DNA from: Psoroptes ovis
Taxonomy: Eukaryota; Arthropoda; Arachnida; Sarcoptiformes; Psoroptidae
NCBI GenBank assembly: GCA_002943765.1
Contig: PQWQ01000005.1
Location: 868,001 to 932,000, forward strand
DNA length: 64,000 nucleotides
Reading direction: 5' to 3'
This document shows positions 52,567-64,000 of the stretch, piece by piece (the first letter of the stretch is position 1; every line of letters begins with the position of its first letter). A program made the translations under genes and the position numbers. Below the pieces are notes generated by a model. It did no database searches and had not been told where the DNA came from. It saw only the letters and a program-made list of their open reading frames with translations.

Positions 52567-54750
52567 TAATATTTATATTCATATTCATATGAATATTTTT
52601 TTTTTTTTTTTGTTTGTTTATTTTTCATTTATTCATTTCATTTATTTATCAAAAATATTAAATGAAATGAAATCTCAATTCGAAAATAGTAAATGTCATT
52701 TGCAAAATATTATTTTTTCCATTTTTCTATATGGAAAAATATTCACAGAAATCATATATTCCGCTCTATTTTGATTTAATTTTACCGGAAAAAAAATATT
52801 TGGGCTAAATATTCAAATCAAACAGAGATAGAGAGAGAATATTCCTGAATTTCGGGAAAATTTCCCAAAATTTTCCTACCCTTCCTCCGCCTGGCCCTTC
52901 GATCCCAAAAATAAACTGCTTTTGCACTAAAAAAAAAACAAATTTCCCATAGAAACATTTCATTTTTAATTTCCAATTGGGGAGGGGGGCAAATGAAGGG
53001 CTCCAGAATTTTCAAAATTGTTTCTTTTCGAAAAACCAGAATCCTGTATCGTTTGTGGTGAACAGAATCTATTCGTTTGTTTAATATATGAATGAATCAA
53101 CCAAGAAAAAATTTCATAAGAATTTTTCCCTGAAAAATTTCCGATATTCTTATATTATTTCGGCAAAATTTTTTCTTATTTCGGATATTTTAGCATTGAA
53201 TTCAATTCAATTCAATTCATTGCATTCATATTTTGTAAATCAATAAATAATAAAATTCTTCGATTCACAATTCAATTCATTCATTCATTTTTTTCATTGG
53301 TTTTAGTCTTTTGCTTTGGCTTTGAATTGAAAAGAATTCATTGAAATTCATTGAAATTCGTTGAAATTTGTTGAAATTTATTTGAATTTTTGATCAACTT
53401 TTTCGGGTTTTTAAATTGAACAAATATTATTACTTACTCAATAATATTACCAACAGCTAACCGCACCGACAAACCTAAAAAAAAAAAATCGGTGGTTTTC
53501 ATTTGAGAATTCTCATTGAAATTCTTTATTTTTGAGATTTTCTTAAATTCTACCCGTAAAATTTTATAATTTAAAACGGAAATTTTTCTATTTTTTTTAT
53601 TTTTTGATTAATTTTTCATTCATTTATTATTTTTGAATGTTTTTTTTTATTTGAACGCGGGAAAATCTCCGATTTCCCATGTGTCTTCGCTATTCATTAT
53701 TTGAATTTTTAAAATTCGAAAGCTTGAAACCTAAGCACTGAAAGCTTGGCCAAGTGAGCAGAAATGGCCTTGGAATTGCCGAAGTTCTGGTCAATTTTCA
53801 GCCGAAAAAAAAATTCCGGCCCAAAAAATCATAAATGAAACTAATTTCGAAAAATCAAAATTATTTACCATACTACATCCCTACAGACCATCATTTTTGA
53901 CAAATTTTTCAGTTATGATATTTGTTTTTAACACTGGTAAATCCAAGCAATCAATGATTACCGCTGCTCAATGTATCTCCAAGGATCGAAACCCTCTTCG
54001 GCCTTTAGATTCATGATTCACTCTAGATCCCCGGCCTGATGATTTTCCTGCCCTTGTTCCTTTTCAGGCTGCCTACCTTTTACTGGATCTGCTGCTCCCT
54101 GCTCTTCATTTTTCAACCCTTCCCTCACATCTTTCCTCCTTTCATCATTTCCTTCTTTGTTTTGTTTTTTTTTTCTCGTCGCTATCAATTGAACAATTAT
54201 TGAATCGATTGAATCATCATCAATAACCAAATAACAACAATAATACAATGAATTGATAACAATGTTTATTTATTAATAATAATGAAAACTGATGAATTTA
54301 TGAATGAATGAATGAATGAGTGAATATATGAATGAATGAATTAAATAAATAAAATAATGGATTTTCAAATTGAAATTTTTGTTAACCTAAGCAAAATTCA
54401 TTCATTGATTCAATTTTTATTTTATATTATTCATCAAATTGTCATTTCATTATCATCATTGAAAACACCATTATTATTATTATTATTATCATCATCATCA
54501 TCATCATCATCATCCCATTTGTCATTGAATATTTTCAAAGTAAAAAGTATGAAAATCCTCATTTTTCAATGTTTAAACTTGTTCATATATTTCTTATGAA
54601 TTGATTGAATTTGTGTGTATATGCTTGTATTTGGCCACAAAAAGTTGGTCAAATAAATTGAAATATATGTACAAGTCATTTGAGAACATGAATCTAATGT
54701 TTAACCGATGTAATATTCAATCTAAAATATCAATAAATGTTGATGATATC
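52567..54750. other. Non-coding stretch with one compositional islet
   Basis: Mostly A/T filler. The islet at 53955-54170 is GC-richer; on the minus strand it has a 76-codon frame rich in Lys, Glu and Gln (54018-54248). A GAATT run lies at 53200-53215 and ATC runs at 54465-54515. Confidence 0.35.
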
Positions 54751-54832
54751 GATGTTGTCCATAAAGTTCTTGAGTCCAAATATCGAGCAATTTCCATTGG
54801 AAATTGCCTGTCAAAACTTTTCGTACAACCTT
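54751..54832 (+). mobile_element. Diverged MITE-like element
   Basis: Ends GTTGTCCATAAAGTT and AACTTTTCGTACAAC are retained around an unrelated interior. ATATCGAT and ATCGATAT extend the inverted repeat outside the ends. Confidence 0.6.
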
Positions 54833-56752
54833 TATCGATATTTATTTGATAAATTGATGATTATATTATTACTTATTATCATTATTATTATTATGATTAT
54901 TTTTTGAATGAATTTATATTTAAAGTAATTTGATTCATAAGTCTTAATAATTCCAAGTAAATTATTATTATTATTAATGTTATTCATCGTTGTTTACCCC
55001 GAAAAAAAATGTAAGAAATAATATGAATACAAATTCCAAGAAAATCCTTCCGATTTCTTTTCGTTTATTTGAATCTCTTCTTTATTTTCCCAATGTAATT
55101 TGATCGAAATCAAATATTTGTACATGATTCTTTGTGTGTTTGTTTGTTTATTTGTTTATCTATGACCACAACATACATACATAAATAAACATGATCATTT
55201 AAAGAATCATTTAAATTGATGAATTGTGTAATTTGAATCCAAGAAAATCAAGTAAATCAAATCAAATAAGGAAAATGACCAATTGGCCAACCAAAAAATA
55301 AATAAAAAAAAAATGTGAAACTAAATCTTTTTGAACTCATATATTTCCAGCAATTTCTTGCGATGGTCAATCACCGATGGTTCCGATCGATTCGATGAAT
55401 AAATGTACAATTATATTGATGATGATTATGATGGAAATATTTGAATATTTGAAACATGAAGAGCTTAAAGTAATACAATTTATGACCACTGAATCAATGA
55501 ATCCACCGAAGATATATTCAAAGAATGTTAATCCATTATCATTATTATTCAAGAATAATATTCGAATTGTATTGATTGGATTGATTTTTATGGCAAAAAT
55601 ATAATCAAATCAAATTATTACAGTACATTTGACTCGATCATTGAATACCAGAATATCGGCGTACAGAATGCTTTAGATAATGAGTCTAAGAGAGAATCTG
55701 GGCCCCTCAAGACAACTAGAGCTCCAGATCGGATTTGATTCGACAAAGATTTTATGACTACCGACTATGGAAAAACATTATGAAAATGCTATTGTTATTA
55801 TTTTATTATCAATGATTATCATCATCCATTCTAATATTTTAAATCTAAATATTTTGATATTCTGATATTGATTTCTATTCGAAAAAAAAACAATTCAATT
55901 ACTGAATATACATTGAAAATTCAAGTTTTACGACATATATTTAGCATCTTGGAATATCTGATCCACTACACATATGCCAACATACGCAAATATTAAACGA
56001 TAATATTAAACATAATGATAACAATGGTTTATTGAATGTTCAAATATTTTTTTATTTATGATGATGGTCCATTTGTGATCACATTGATGACGAAGACATT
56101 CATCTGGAAAACATCCATTCAATTTATTATTGGTCGGTCCATTGTAAAATGTTTTTTTTTTAAATTCATTTTACATCATTTTAATGGATTCATCATCGAA
56201 TAATAAACGTATCAAAGTCCGGCAACATGGAAATTAAAATAAAAAATCTGAAACCCATAGAATTTACAATGGAAAATTTTATTATTTCATCATTTTTTCA
56301 AATAAACAAATAAATGAATGAACATTCATTTATCAATGAAAAAAAATGAAACATTTTTTTTCAATTATTCAAAATATAAACATCGAATACAAACCTGGAC
56401 ACAAAAACCTGTATTGTTCCATTGTATAAATAAATGAATTTTTTTTCGGGCAAGAATATTTCCATTGTCATCATCGATTTATTACACATGAAGAATGAAT
56501 GAAAGAAAAAGAAATTTGTAAAAATATTTTGCCCAAAATCAAAGAATATTCTACAAAACACTGAAATATTCTGTGATATTTTGGCTCTCTCCGGTATACT
56601 CTGTTTTATTACTGTTTAAAATGTATACTAATATGAGAATGTCGCTGTGTACATCGCTGCTGACATTTTCCAGTGATTTTTATTGATTCTTTGAATTTCA
56701 ATGAAAGAATATTCTTGAAATACTCTTGTGATATTCGTAGTGCATTATGTCA
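54833..56752. other. AT-rich intergenic stretch
   Basis: Apart from the candidate exon at 55351-55604, only low-complexity DNA is seen, plus a patch of mixed composition at 55640-55760 with no open frame. Confidence 0.35.
55351..55604 (+). CDS. Candidate terminal exon or small ORF
   Basis: An acceptor-like TATTTCCAG precedes 55351, and the frame is open for about 84 codons to TAA at 55602-55604. Codon choice (CCG, TCG, GAT mixed with AT-rich codons) resembles the genuine genes of this window more than the filler. The C-terminal end is hydrophobic (IRIVLIGLIFM). No upstream exon was found and no family is recognised. Confidence 0.25.
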
Positions 56753-56923
56753 CAGTGTTTCTCATACTCATCAAACTCTTATGACTGCCGACCTACTACG
56801 TAATGACTGATGTGGCAAACAATGCATCATGACCAAGATGATCATGATGTCAAACTGGTTACAAGTTTTCTTGAACCTTTTAATTCATGAAACAAATTCA
56901 AGTAACCAATTTGAGAACCACTG
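56753..56923. mobile_element. hAT-like MITE relic
   Basis: 171 bp bounded by CAGTGTTTCTCA and TGAGAACCACTG, which match at 10 of 12 inverted positions and fit the hAT consensus CAGTGGTTCTCA. Flanking octamers TTATGTCA and TCATATGA do not match, so the duplication has decayed. Confidence 0.5.
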
Positions 56924-58448
56924 TCATATGATGATGCTGTTTTGAAAATGTAAATTCTTTTATCTTCTGGAATTAATCGCAAAATGTTTTCGGCACAAGT
57001 GTCAAAAGTAATTCTTATATAAATAAGCTACTGAATTTCACAAAGAGTGTACAAATTATCATCATGAATCATTTGATGGTTGAATAGTGGTGGTGGAATT
57101 ATATAAAATAATAATAATTGATTATCATCAATATTATTATTGTCATCATCATTGTTGTTAACCATTTCAATTATTATTACCATTATTATTATTATTATTA
57201 TTATGATAAATGATATAATTTTTGACATATTTTAGGCGTATTTCCATTATATTCTTCACTATTTAGCCGAAAATGTATTGATCATAATAATCAATTCATA
57301 TAAAGCTAATAATTCATGTGTGTGTGTTGAATCAATGATCAATCGGCAGGCAGGGCCAAAGGAGCTTCTGAAGCTTCTGAAGCTCAAACCATGAACATGG
57401 GTTCAGGGACCGTAAATCAACCGGCCTCCGAAAAGCCACTTGCAGCTGTGACAAGATCATCGGTGCACACACACACACACATGATCGGCAAGCTTAATCA
57501 GGCCAAATATATCTCGGTTTTCGGGCTTTTCTAGGGTGCTAAAGCTTTTGAAATGAGTTAAACAGTTCATACTTGTTCACACTGACTCATACCCCGCCTG
57601 ATGATGCCTGTAATATGTGTAATTTATCTTAATTTTCAATAATAATTCATCCATTGACATTTGTAATTGAATGTATTAAATGAGTGAATGGTTCCATTGA
57701 ATCCAAAGAATGGTGAAAATTTGTTTCAATTTTCACTTCGCTCACGAGTAAAAAGGGATTCATTCATTCATTGATTCATTGACATTCAATGATGATTCAT
57801 TGAACAATGAATGAACCAACTTTGATTCATCTCGCAATCATCTTTGAGATTTATTTTGGCCAATTTCTTTGGCTGATTTCAATGGGCGAAAAAATGTCAA
57901 AAATATTTTCGGGAAAATTTCCCTAAGAAAATTTCACTTTATTTAATCTTGATTTGACAGAAATCAATTAATTGATTCAATATTTAATTTTTCAATTTGA
58001 AAAATTTTGAAATTTATTGACATTTTGTCCCAAAAATTTTGCAAATTTCAAAAATTTCAAAATTAACCCTTTCGTCCAGAAATATCTGCTTAATTGATTT
58101 TGAAAATAATCCATTTTCTGATGAATTTCACCAGTAATTTTGCCGAAAAAGCACGGGTATATTCCTTCAAGAATCCTCGACTTTCTGAAGGGTTGAACCC
58201 TTGTATGCATTCTCCTTGTAACGTTTGCTAAGGTTCAACTTGAAAAATTATTTACGACCATTCATTTCATTGATAATTTAGAATCTTAAAGAACTTTTGA
58301 TTCTTGAAAAAATTTTTTTATTTGATCAAAGAATTATTTCCTTTCTATTATTTATATACGATTATTATTATTATTATTATCATTGATATTTATTTCATAT
58401 TCCATAATTTTTGTTTCACTGACATTATAAAAATATCTTCAAAAATCT
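56924..58448. other. AT-rich stretch with a GC-rich islet
   Basis: TAA/ATC runs lie at 57110-57215 and a CA repeat at about 57464-57480. The islet at 57345-57610 carries GAAGCTTCTGAAGCTC words and is clearly GC-richer. No coding frame is supported. Confidence 0.35.
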
Positions 58449-58537
58449 GGGGTTGTCCGAAAAGTTCTTTCGTGCTTTTAGCAAGCTTTTCTCATTGATC
58501 TCATGGCATTTGGGCGACAGAATTTTTCGGACAAACC
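58449..58537 (+). mobile_element. Diverged MITE-like element
   Basis: GGTTGTCCGAAAAGTTCTTT and AATTTTTCGGACAAACC bracket about 55 bp of interior unrelated to the main subfamily. Confidence 0.65.
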
Positions 58538-58939
58538 GAGCATAATACCCAAATTGATAAATGTTGTCAATTGAGAGAGATTATTGAATATGTATAGTTT
58601 TTTAGAATTTCATTCCAAAAAACTCATATTTCTGTTGCTGTTTCACATGAGCACATAAGCAGTCAATAATTCGAAAAATATGAAGGTAAATGATGCGTTA
58701 CGCTGCTGCTGTTGCTGTTGCTGGTGCGTTTCAGATATCGAATGTTGAAGCGAAGACAATACACCGATGAGCGGTCGAAATATCAACGGGAGAATTCACA
58801 AACATTTCAAAACATTTTCAATTCAATATTTTACGAGCAACGAAAAAAAAAAAATTAATGATTCAAATCTTGAAATGTTTAAGAAATTGAATCTCTATTT
58901 ATTGATATTTCGAAATAATATTTCAAAATTTTGCTTATT

Positions 58940-59033
58940 TTGGGCTGTCCGAAAAGTTCTGACCGGTCTTAAATCGAATAAAACTCGGTCATTTGCTCAT
59001 TCGAAATTGACACGAATTAACCGGACAGCCCAA
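58940..59033 (+). mobile_element. MITE variant with TTGGGCTGTCCG termini
   Basis: 94 bp with perfect 12-bp inverted ends TTGGGCTGTCCG / CGGACAGCCCAA. The left end continues GAAAAGTTC as in the main family, but the interior differs, so it is a related subfamily. Confidence 0.75.
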
Positions 59034-59132
59034 TGCTCTGTCGAAATGATATATGCCTATGATATATGATATCCTTATGTGTACCATTTGGTAGCCTTAT
59101 GTATCATATACCGTTGGTATCCTTGTTATGTA

Positions 59133-60260
59133 TAGAGCTTTCAATACCGGGATACCGGGATCCCGAATACCGGGATACCTGACGATTTTGGTCCGGTATT
59201 GAATACCGGTATTCATGCAAAAAATACCGGTATTTCGGTATTGCTTAAATTGATATAAATTCAATTTTCTCACAAGAAAATTTATTCAAATTGATTTCAA
59301 TCAATCTTTTCAAATATAAACGAACAAATTCTTTGCATTGAAATTCATATAAGGCACATTTATGATTAGTACCGATAATGGCAACTTTGGTGCGATGGCT
59401 CATATTATGCGTCTACTTCCTAAGGGCTACTAAATAATAATAATCTTTTATTAATCGGTGCTCTGTTCAAGCATTTGCACCTCTTGAATATAATATAAAT
59501 GAATGGTTAATCAATTAAACTAAATGAAAATAACATGAAAATAAAATTGTAAAAATTTAAAATTAAAATAAAATAATGAAAATATTGGTGTGTAATTAAG
59601 CAGTGAATGTGTGTATGAATATGGAATGTGTACTATCTGAGGATGATATGTACAAATGATATGATGGTTTGCCTATGGTTCACATGTGTTGCGATCGTCT
59701 CCAGTACTCCTGACACATTGAAGGTATGAATCCTAAGGGCTACTTCCTAATTAAGTCCTAATTCAATTTTCGCTCACTCAAAAGTGGTGTAAAACAAAAT
59801 TTTCAAAATAATTATCAGTAATAGTAGCAATAATAGCAATAGCTTGATAGTAAAAATTCTATTTTATATTTTCTAATTTGCTAATCGAAATTCCAAATAA
59901 AATTCTAAATTTTGTAAGAATTCGTAATAATTTTTCTGATATTTTGTATTAATTTATTAATTTATTAATAATAATAATTAATTTATTTTTAAAAGTATTA
60001 ATATTTGTATTGATGTAAATAAGAGCGTAATTTATCAACAAATATTGAAATTAGTAGGCACAAATTGTCTCATTATAAAATTAAATTTTTAAAATAACAA
60101 GTTAGAATAAAATATTTGTAATTAAAATCAAAATAAGTTTGATAAAAATATGATTGAATTTTTTATTTACAATACCGGTTTTAATACCGGGATCCCGGTA
60201 TTGCAAATTTCCAATATCGAAATACCGGTATTCAGAATTGGTCCGGTATTGAAAGCTCTA
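59133..60260. mobile_element. Non-autonomous hAT transposon, 1,128 bp
   Basis: Perfect 18-bp terminal inverted repeats TAGAGCTTTCAATACCGG are flanked by an exact 8-bp target duplication GTTATGTA (59125-59132 and 60261-60268), the hallmark of the hAT superfamily. Both subterminal regions (59140-59250 and 60172-60250) are packed with ATACCGG and CCGGTAT words in both orientations, as expected of transposase binding sites. The interior is AT-rich with no transposase frame. The intact duplication implies fairly recent insertion and a transposase acting in trans. Confidence 0.93.
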
Positions 60261-60467
60261 GTTATGTACCCATAGTGGTGGTGGTGATGATAATGGGTGA
60301 TACAATCGAAATTATCATTCTGAATTCACCCAAAGTTTGAAAATTTAAGATTTTCCAACAAATTTCATTTGAAATTTTTCCTCAAAAACTTTTTCACCGA
60401 AGCAGATAAACCAAAGTCATAATCATAAAATAGAATTTAATATTCAAAGATATTTTCGAAGATTTTT

Positions 60468-60683
60468 ATGATTATGACCAATGGTTTCAGTATTGTTTCC
60501 GACTGGCCACTTCTAAATATGAATTTTCCATATTTGTTTATTCCGGAATTCCCGTATGATCACATTTTAATGATCGTATTTGCTTCGATGCTGATGCTGA
60601 CCACATTCAACCATATTCATTCGCTGGTGGACAAATTCAAAAATCGAATGTTGAATCTCCAACGAATGTCCTATGTCCAATGA
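60468..60683 (+). CDS. Candidate 71-residue membrane protein or exon
   Basis: An ATG-initiated frame ends in TGA. Composition is noticeably less AT-biased than the surroundings and codon use is mixed (CTG, CCG, GAC, CTC). It begins with an aromatic, proline-containing segment (about 1-32) followed by a hydrophobic helix (about 33-50) and a basic, amphipathic tail (VDKFKNRMLNLQRM). No family is recognised. It lies 200 bp downstream of the hAT element and could be a small gene or one exon of a larger one. Confidence 0.3.
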   Translation: MIMTNGFSIVSDWPLLNMNFPYLFIPEFPYDHILMIVFASMLMLTTFNHIHSLVDKFKNRMLNLQRMSYVQ

Positions 60684-62799
60684 ATTCTCATGTCCGAAGT
60701 TGGTGAAATCATTATCCATGTTAAATATTTGTGTACATTATGGACATTGTATACATCCGTATACATCACGGGACACATTATCTAATCACAAAGCTCAAAT
60801 GTTGGACAAAATATAATTTGATTGTTATATGATGTTTTGTGTTTCTGATTCCTGATTTTGAAAGTGATTCGATTCGAATGAATCGAATGAGGTTTGAAAT
60901 GCCTTACGGGTACATTTACATTTTATCATTCGATCAATTAACTCATATTCATTGATGGTTTAATGGTGATGATTCATATTAATTAATATTGTTCTTCGGT
61001 TGTTAATTGAATTTATTTTTTAATGTAAAAAGCAAACATACATATTTGTATTAGTTGACATAATCTTGACGTTGTCATCGCTTTTTTTTAGGGTTATTCG
61101 GGCACCCTTGCATCCTTTTAGAGCTTTGTTTCAAAGGCTTTCACCGTTGATTTTCAGGCTCCTCAGAAGATTTCGGCGGTAACCTCTAAGTCTCCGAAGA
61201 ATTCATTCAGTTTAATTTGATTCAATTTCATTTCCTTGATGTTTTAGGTTCCATGATGCTGATTCGAGGTTATTCTCGATTTATCCTTGATTTTTTCTTT
61301 TGATTCTTTGATTTAATAATTTCTTAAATTCAATTTGATCAATTTTGATCAATTCCGATCAATCGAACGAAACAAAGATAAATTGTTTTCCATCAAATGT
61401 GTGTGTGCGATATATCATTGTTATTTAATCATTAGTCGTTAATCTAATTGAATTTACGATTTACGATCCTGTTCAAAGAAAAAAAAAATGGTCAAAATTA
61501 GATTATTTTCGAGATTTTTGAGGTTCGGCCGAAGCTTTCGGAAATTTTTTTTTTCGGCCAAAAACCACAAATTAAAAGATCATTTCACTAAGCGAAATGA
61601 TATTTCAATCAATTTGATTTATGATAATTTATAATCAATTTAAAGACATTTCAATTTACAAAATCGATACATCTCCGAATATCGATACATGTCCATTCTT
61701 GGGCAAATTATTGGATTAATTTCTTGAAATTTTCGATTCAATTTCGAATCCTAATTTTTCATCTCTATCCACATGCAAATACTTTCAATTTCAATCATTT
61801 AAATTCAATCATTCAAACATCATCATTAACATTGATTCTTTTAATTTATCAATTTGAAATGTATCATTTATTCGATTTCACTCTTACGATGCTTTACATT
61901 CACTCATTGATTCATTTATTGATTTATTCATTTATTTATTTATTTACTTATTAATTCATAGATTCATTAATTTTTATTCATTAATTCATACATTATACTC
62001 CGTTTATTTATATTCGTTTATTCATTCATTTTTGCCATTTATTTATTTTGTATTTTATTATTCATATTTTATATTTATCTCATATCAATGAAATTTAAAT
62101 TCCAAATAATCATCATCATCATCATCATTATAATCATGAATAGTGTTGATTTTAATAATAATAATAATAATAATCAAATGAATTATGATAATAATATTAT
62201 TCGATGAAAAAAAAAAAAATATATTTTCGAATCAACTTAGCCATTCAGTCATCCATCGAAATTCAATGTGAATATGTGCAATGGAATTAACCGAATGAAA
62301 TTTTACAAATTCACAAATGAATTCATTCATTTTGCATTCATATTTGAACTTAACACATTTTCATTCAATTCAATTCATTTCAGTAATTTTATAATTTAAA
62401 GCAGGAATTTAAGCAGGAATTTGAAATAAATATACAAAAAAAAATATGAAGAATAATTTCGAGGTTTTTTTCCTATACTCTCATTTAATAATTTAACCCA
62501 ATCTTTATTTATTTATTTTTCATTTATTATTATTATTATCATGATTATCATTATTTTCATCATCAATATTATCATTATCAACCATAATCATCTTTCCATA
62601 ATTTAGACCAACAAACATAAGTGTTTTAAGCCATATATATATTCTCATACATTCATAAACATATTCATTCAATATAATGGTTTCATTTCAATTAATTTCA
62701 TTTTTTCATATTTTTCATATTCATTTTCAGTTTTCAGTTATTCAAAATAATGAAAATAATGATTTTAATCCTTTCTAATTTCATAATTTCAAAATATTC
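60684..62799. other. Non-coding AT-rich stretch
   Basis: No gene is supported. A GC-richer patch lies at 61090-61200 and a TTCGGCCGAA palindrome near 61525. TTTATTTATT and ATTCATTC arrays occupy 61900-62080, and TAA repeats lie near 62150-62175. Confidence 0.4.
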
Positions 62800-62880
62800 A
62801 AGGTTGTACAGAAATTTCTTACAAATTTTCGCGGCAAATTCCCATTGATTCGAACCGACCGAACTTTTCGGACGATCCCC
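62800..62880 (+). mobile_element. Diverged MITE-like element
   Basis: AGGTTGTACAGAAATTTCTT at the left and CGAACTTTTCGGACGATCC at the right keep the spacing of the family, with several mutations in both ends. Confidence 0.5.
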
Positions 62881-63737
62881 AGCAATGTTTATTCGTTATC
62901 ACATATGCCATTCATTCATTCATTCATTCACATTCATTTATTTTGTTTATTTGTTTGTTTGATCATTTACCATAATGAAAAATGATATCATCACTGAAAT
63001 ACTTGTATATATATCACATGCAATGAAATCATATTTTTTCAACATATATTCATGTTCAATGGCAAAATATTAATAATAATAATATTAAATATATGAATAT
63101 GAAAGCAATCATTAATGATTACTTTGCTTTCGGTTTGTTGTTCATTAATTTTCAAAAATGAAAAAAAACATATTGAAAATAATCATTAAAAACTATCATC
63201 ATCATCATCATCATTTTGAATGCCATTGAATATTTGTATGATTTCAATGATTAATTTTTTAATCGAAAAAAAGCTGAGAGATATTAATATTAATGTTTAT
63301 AAAATCGATGTAAAATGTGCTCAAAGGAGATGTTTATGAATTTATGAATATATGAATAGATGATCAGATGATTTTGAATTAATGAATTTAAATCTATGAT
63401 TTTTGATCAAATTTTTTTTAAATTTCCAAAATCTGTCATTTAATCATTTTTTTTTTTCGGTGGCACTGATTAAATCCTTTGATGATCTGATTGATGATCA
63501 ATGAATGGATTGTTTATCATTGATTATTATCAATGACATTTATCTTGTTTGTTGATTTGTTTTGATCGTTTTTTCAGACAAATTTTTAAAATTTCCAAAA
63601 ATAATTATGAGTGAAATTGATCAATATCCTTGGTTCATATTCGTTGATATCCATATACTTATTGACATATACACACATTTGAAATTAATTAATTGAAATA
63701 TTTCAATCAAAAAATCCAATGAATCGTATTGAATGCT
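62881..63737. other. Non-coding AT-rich stretch
   Basis: ATTC and GTTT runs, TAA repeats near 63070 and a CATC run near 63195. Nothing else is seen. Confidence 0.4.
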
Positions 63738-63760
63738 GGGTTGTCCGTAATGTTCAAGTG
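63738..63760 (+). mobile_element. Solo MITE left end
   Basis: GGGTTGTCCGTAATGTTCAA without a matching right end within 100 bp. Confidence 0.45.
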
Positions 63761-63954
63761 CATATCAAATAAATGTTGACAAATGTTGATTTTAATGATG
63801 ATCATACATTAATAATAATAATAATAATTTAAATTATTATCATCATTATTTTATTTTTTTTTTTTTTTGTTGATGGTAATAATTTGTTCCATTATTCATT
63901 GATTTAGATTTATTTATTTTTGTTTTGTATATTTTAGCTTATTATTCGTTCTAT

Positions 63955-64000
63955 AGGGGTTGTTCGAAAAGTCGTTGCCGATTATATCGTAAGAAATCAC
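63955..64000 (-). mobile_element. MITE copy of the second subfamily, cut by the window edge
   Basis: GGGGTTGTTCGAAAAGTCGT is followed by TGCCGATTATATCGTA, the reverse complement of the right half of the copy at 38038-38117. The other end lies outside the window. Confidence 0.75.

Noticed and set aside
53975..54000. GGGTTTCGATCC on the minus strand, like a tRNA T-arm
   Set aside because: The 3' side of the stem does not pair properly and no acceptor or anticodon arms are found nearby.
54601..54849. 82-codon frame overlapping a MITE-like element
   Set aside because: Its second half is the MITE-like element; no coding character remains outside it.

Overview
This is a eukaryotic nuclear window. 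It is very AT-rich, with GT-AG introns that are often only 54-66 nt long and proteins padded with poly-Gln, Asn, Ser and His tracts. The orthologues identified are animal-specific. AT bias, tiny introns and endless TTCATTCATT-type filler together look most like an acariform mite (Dermatophagoides or a relative). That assignment is inference, not proof.

Layout. 1-420: tail of an upstream gene or retroelement remnant. 700-3235: an intact three-exon DDE transposase gene with a C-terminal SWIM finger. About 4.6-19.8 kb (+): CAP/ponsin (Sorbs) adaptor gene with SoHo-like motifs and three SH3 domains. 20.0-21.4 kb (-): an unrecognised Cys-rich single-pass membrane protein, tail to tail with CAP. 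22.7-27.4 kb (+): gamma-tubulin complex component 2. 27.5-30.5 kb (-): NELF-A. 31.4-34.9 kb (-): a TPR + RRM-like + CCCH protein. 35-64 kb: almost no recognisable coding sequence; it holds simple repeats and DNA-transposon debris. I rebuilt every gene by joining exons with GT/AG signals and checking codon phase; the joined lengths are whole codons.

Mobile DNA is the most interesting content. Seventeen copies or fragments of a tiny (about 80 bp) mariner-type MITE family lie in CAP introns and in the 38-64 kb region. Best copies run TTAGGTTGTCCG...CGGACAACCTAA and are flanked by TA. Two copies 212 bp apart are inverted to each other and could form a long hairpin RNA. A 1,128-bp non-autonomous hAT element has 18-bp terminal inverted repeats and a perfect 8-bp target duplication. 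Two shorter hAT-like relics are also visible.

The cellular genes have unrelated jobs: cytoskeletal adhesion signalling (CAP), microtubule nucleation (GCP2), promoter-proximal Pol II pausing (NELF-A) and probable RNA binding (TPR/CCCH protein). They are tightly packed, with 3' ends converging 155-200 bp apart and one shared divergent promoter. No tRNA, rRNA, CRISPR or viral gene was recognised.
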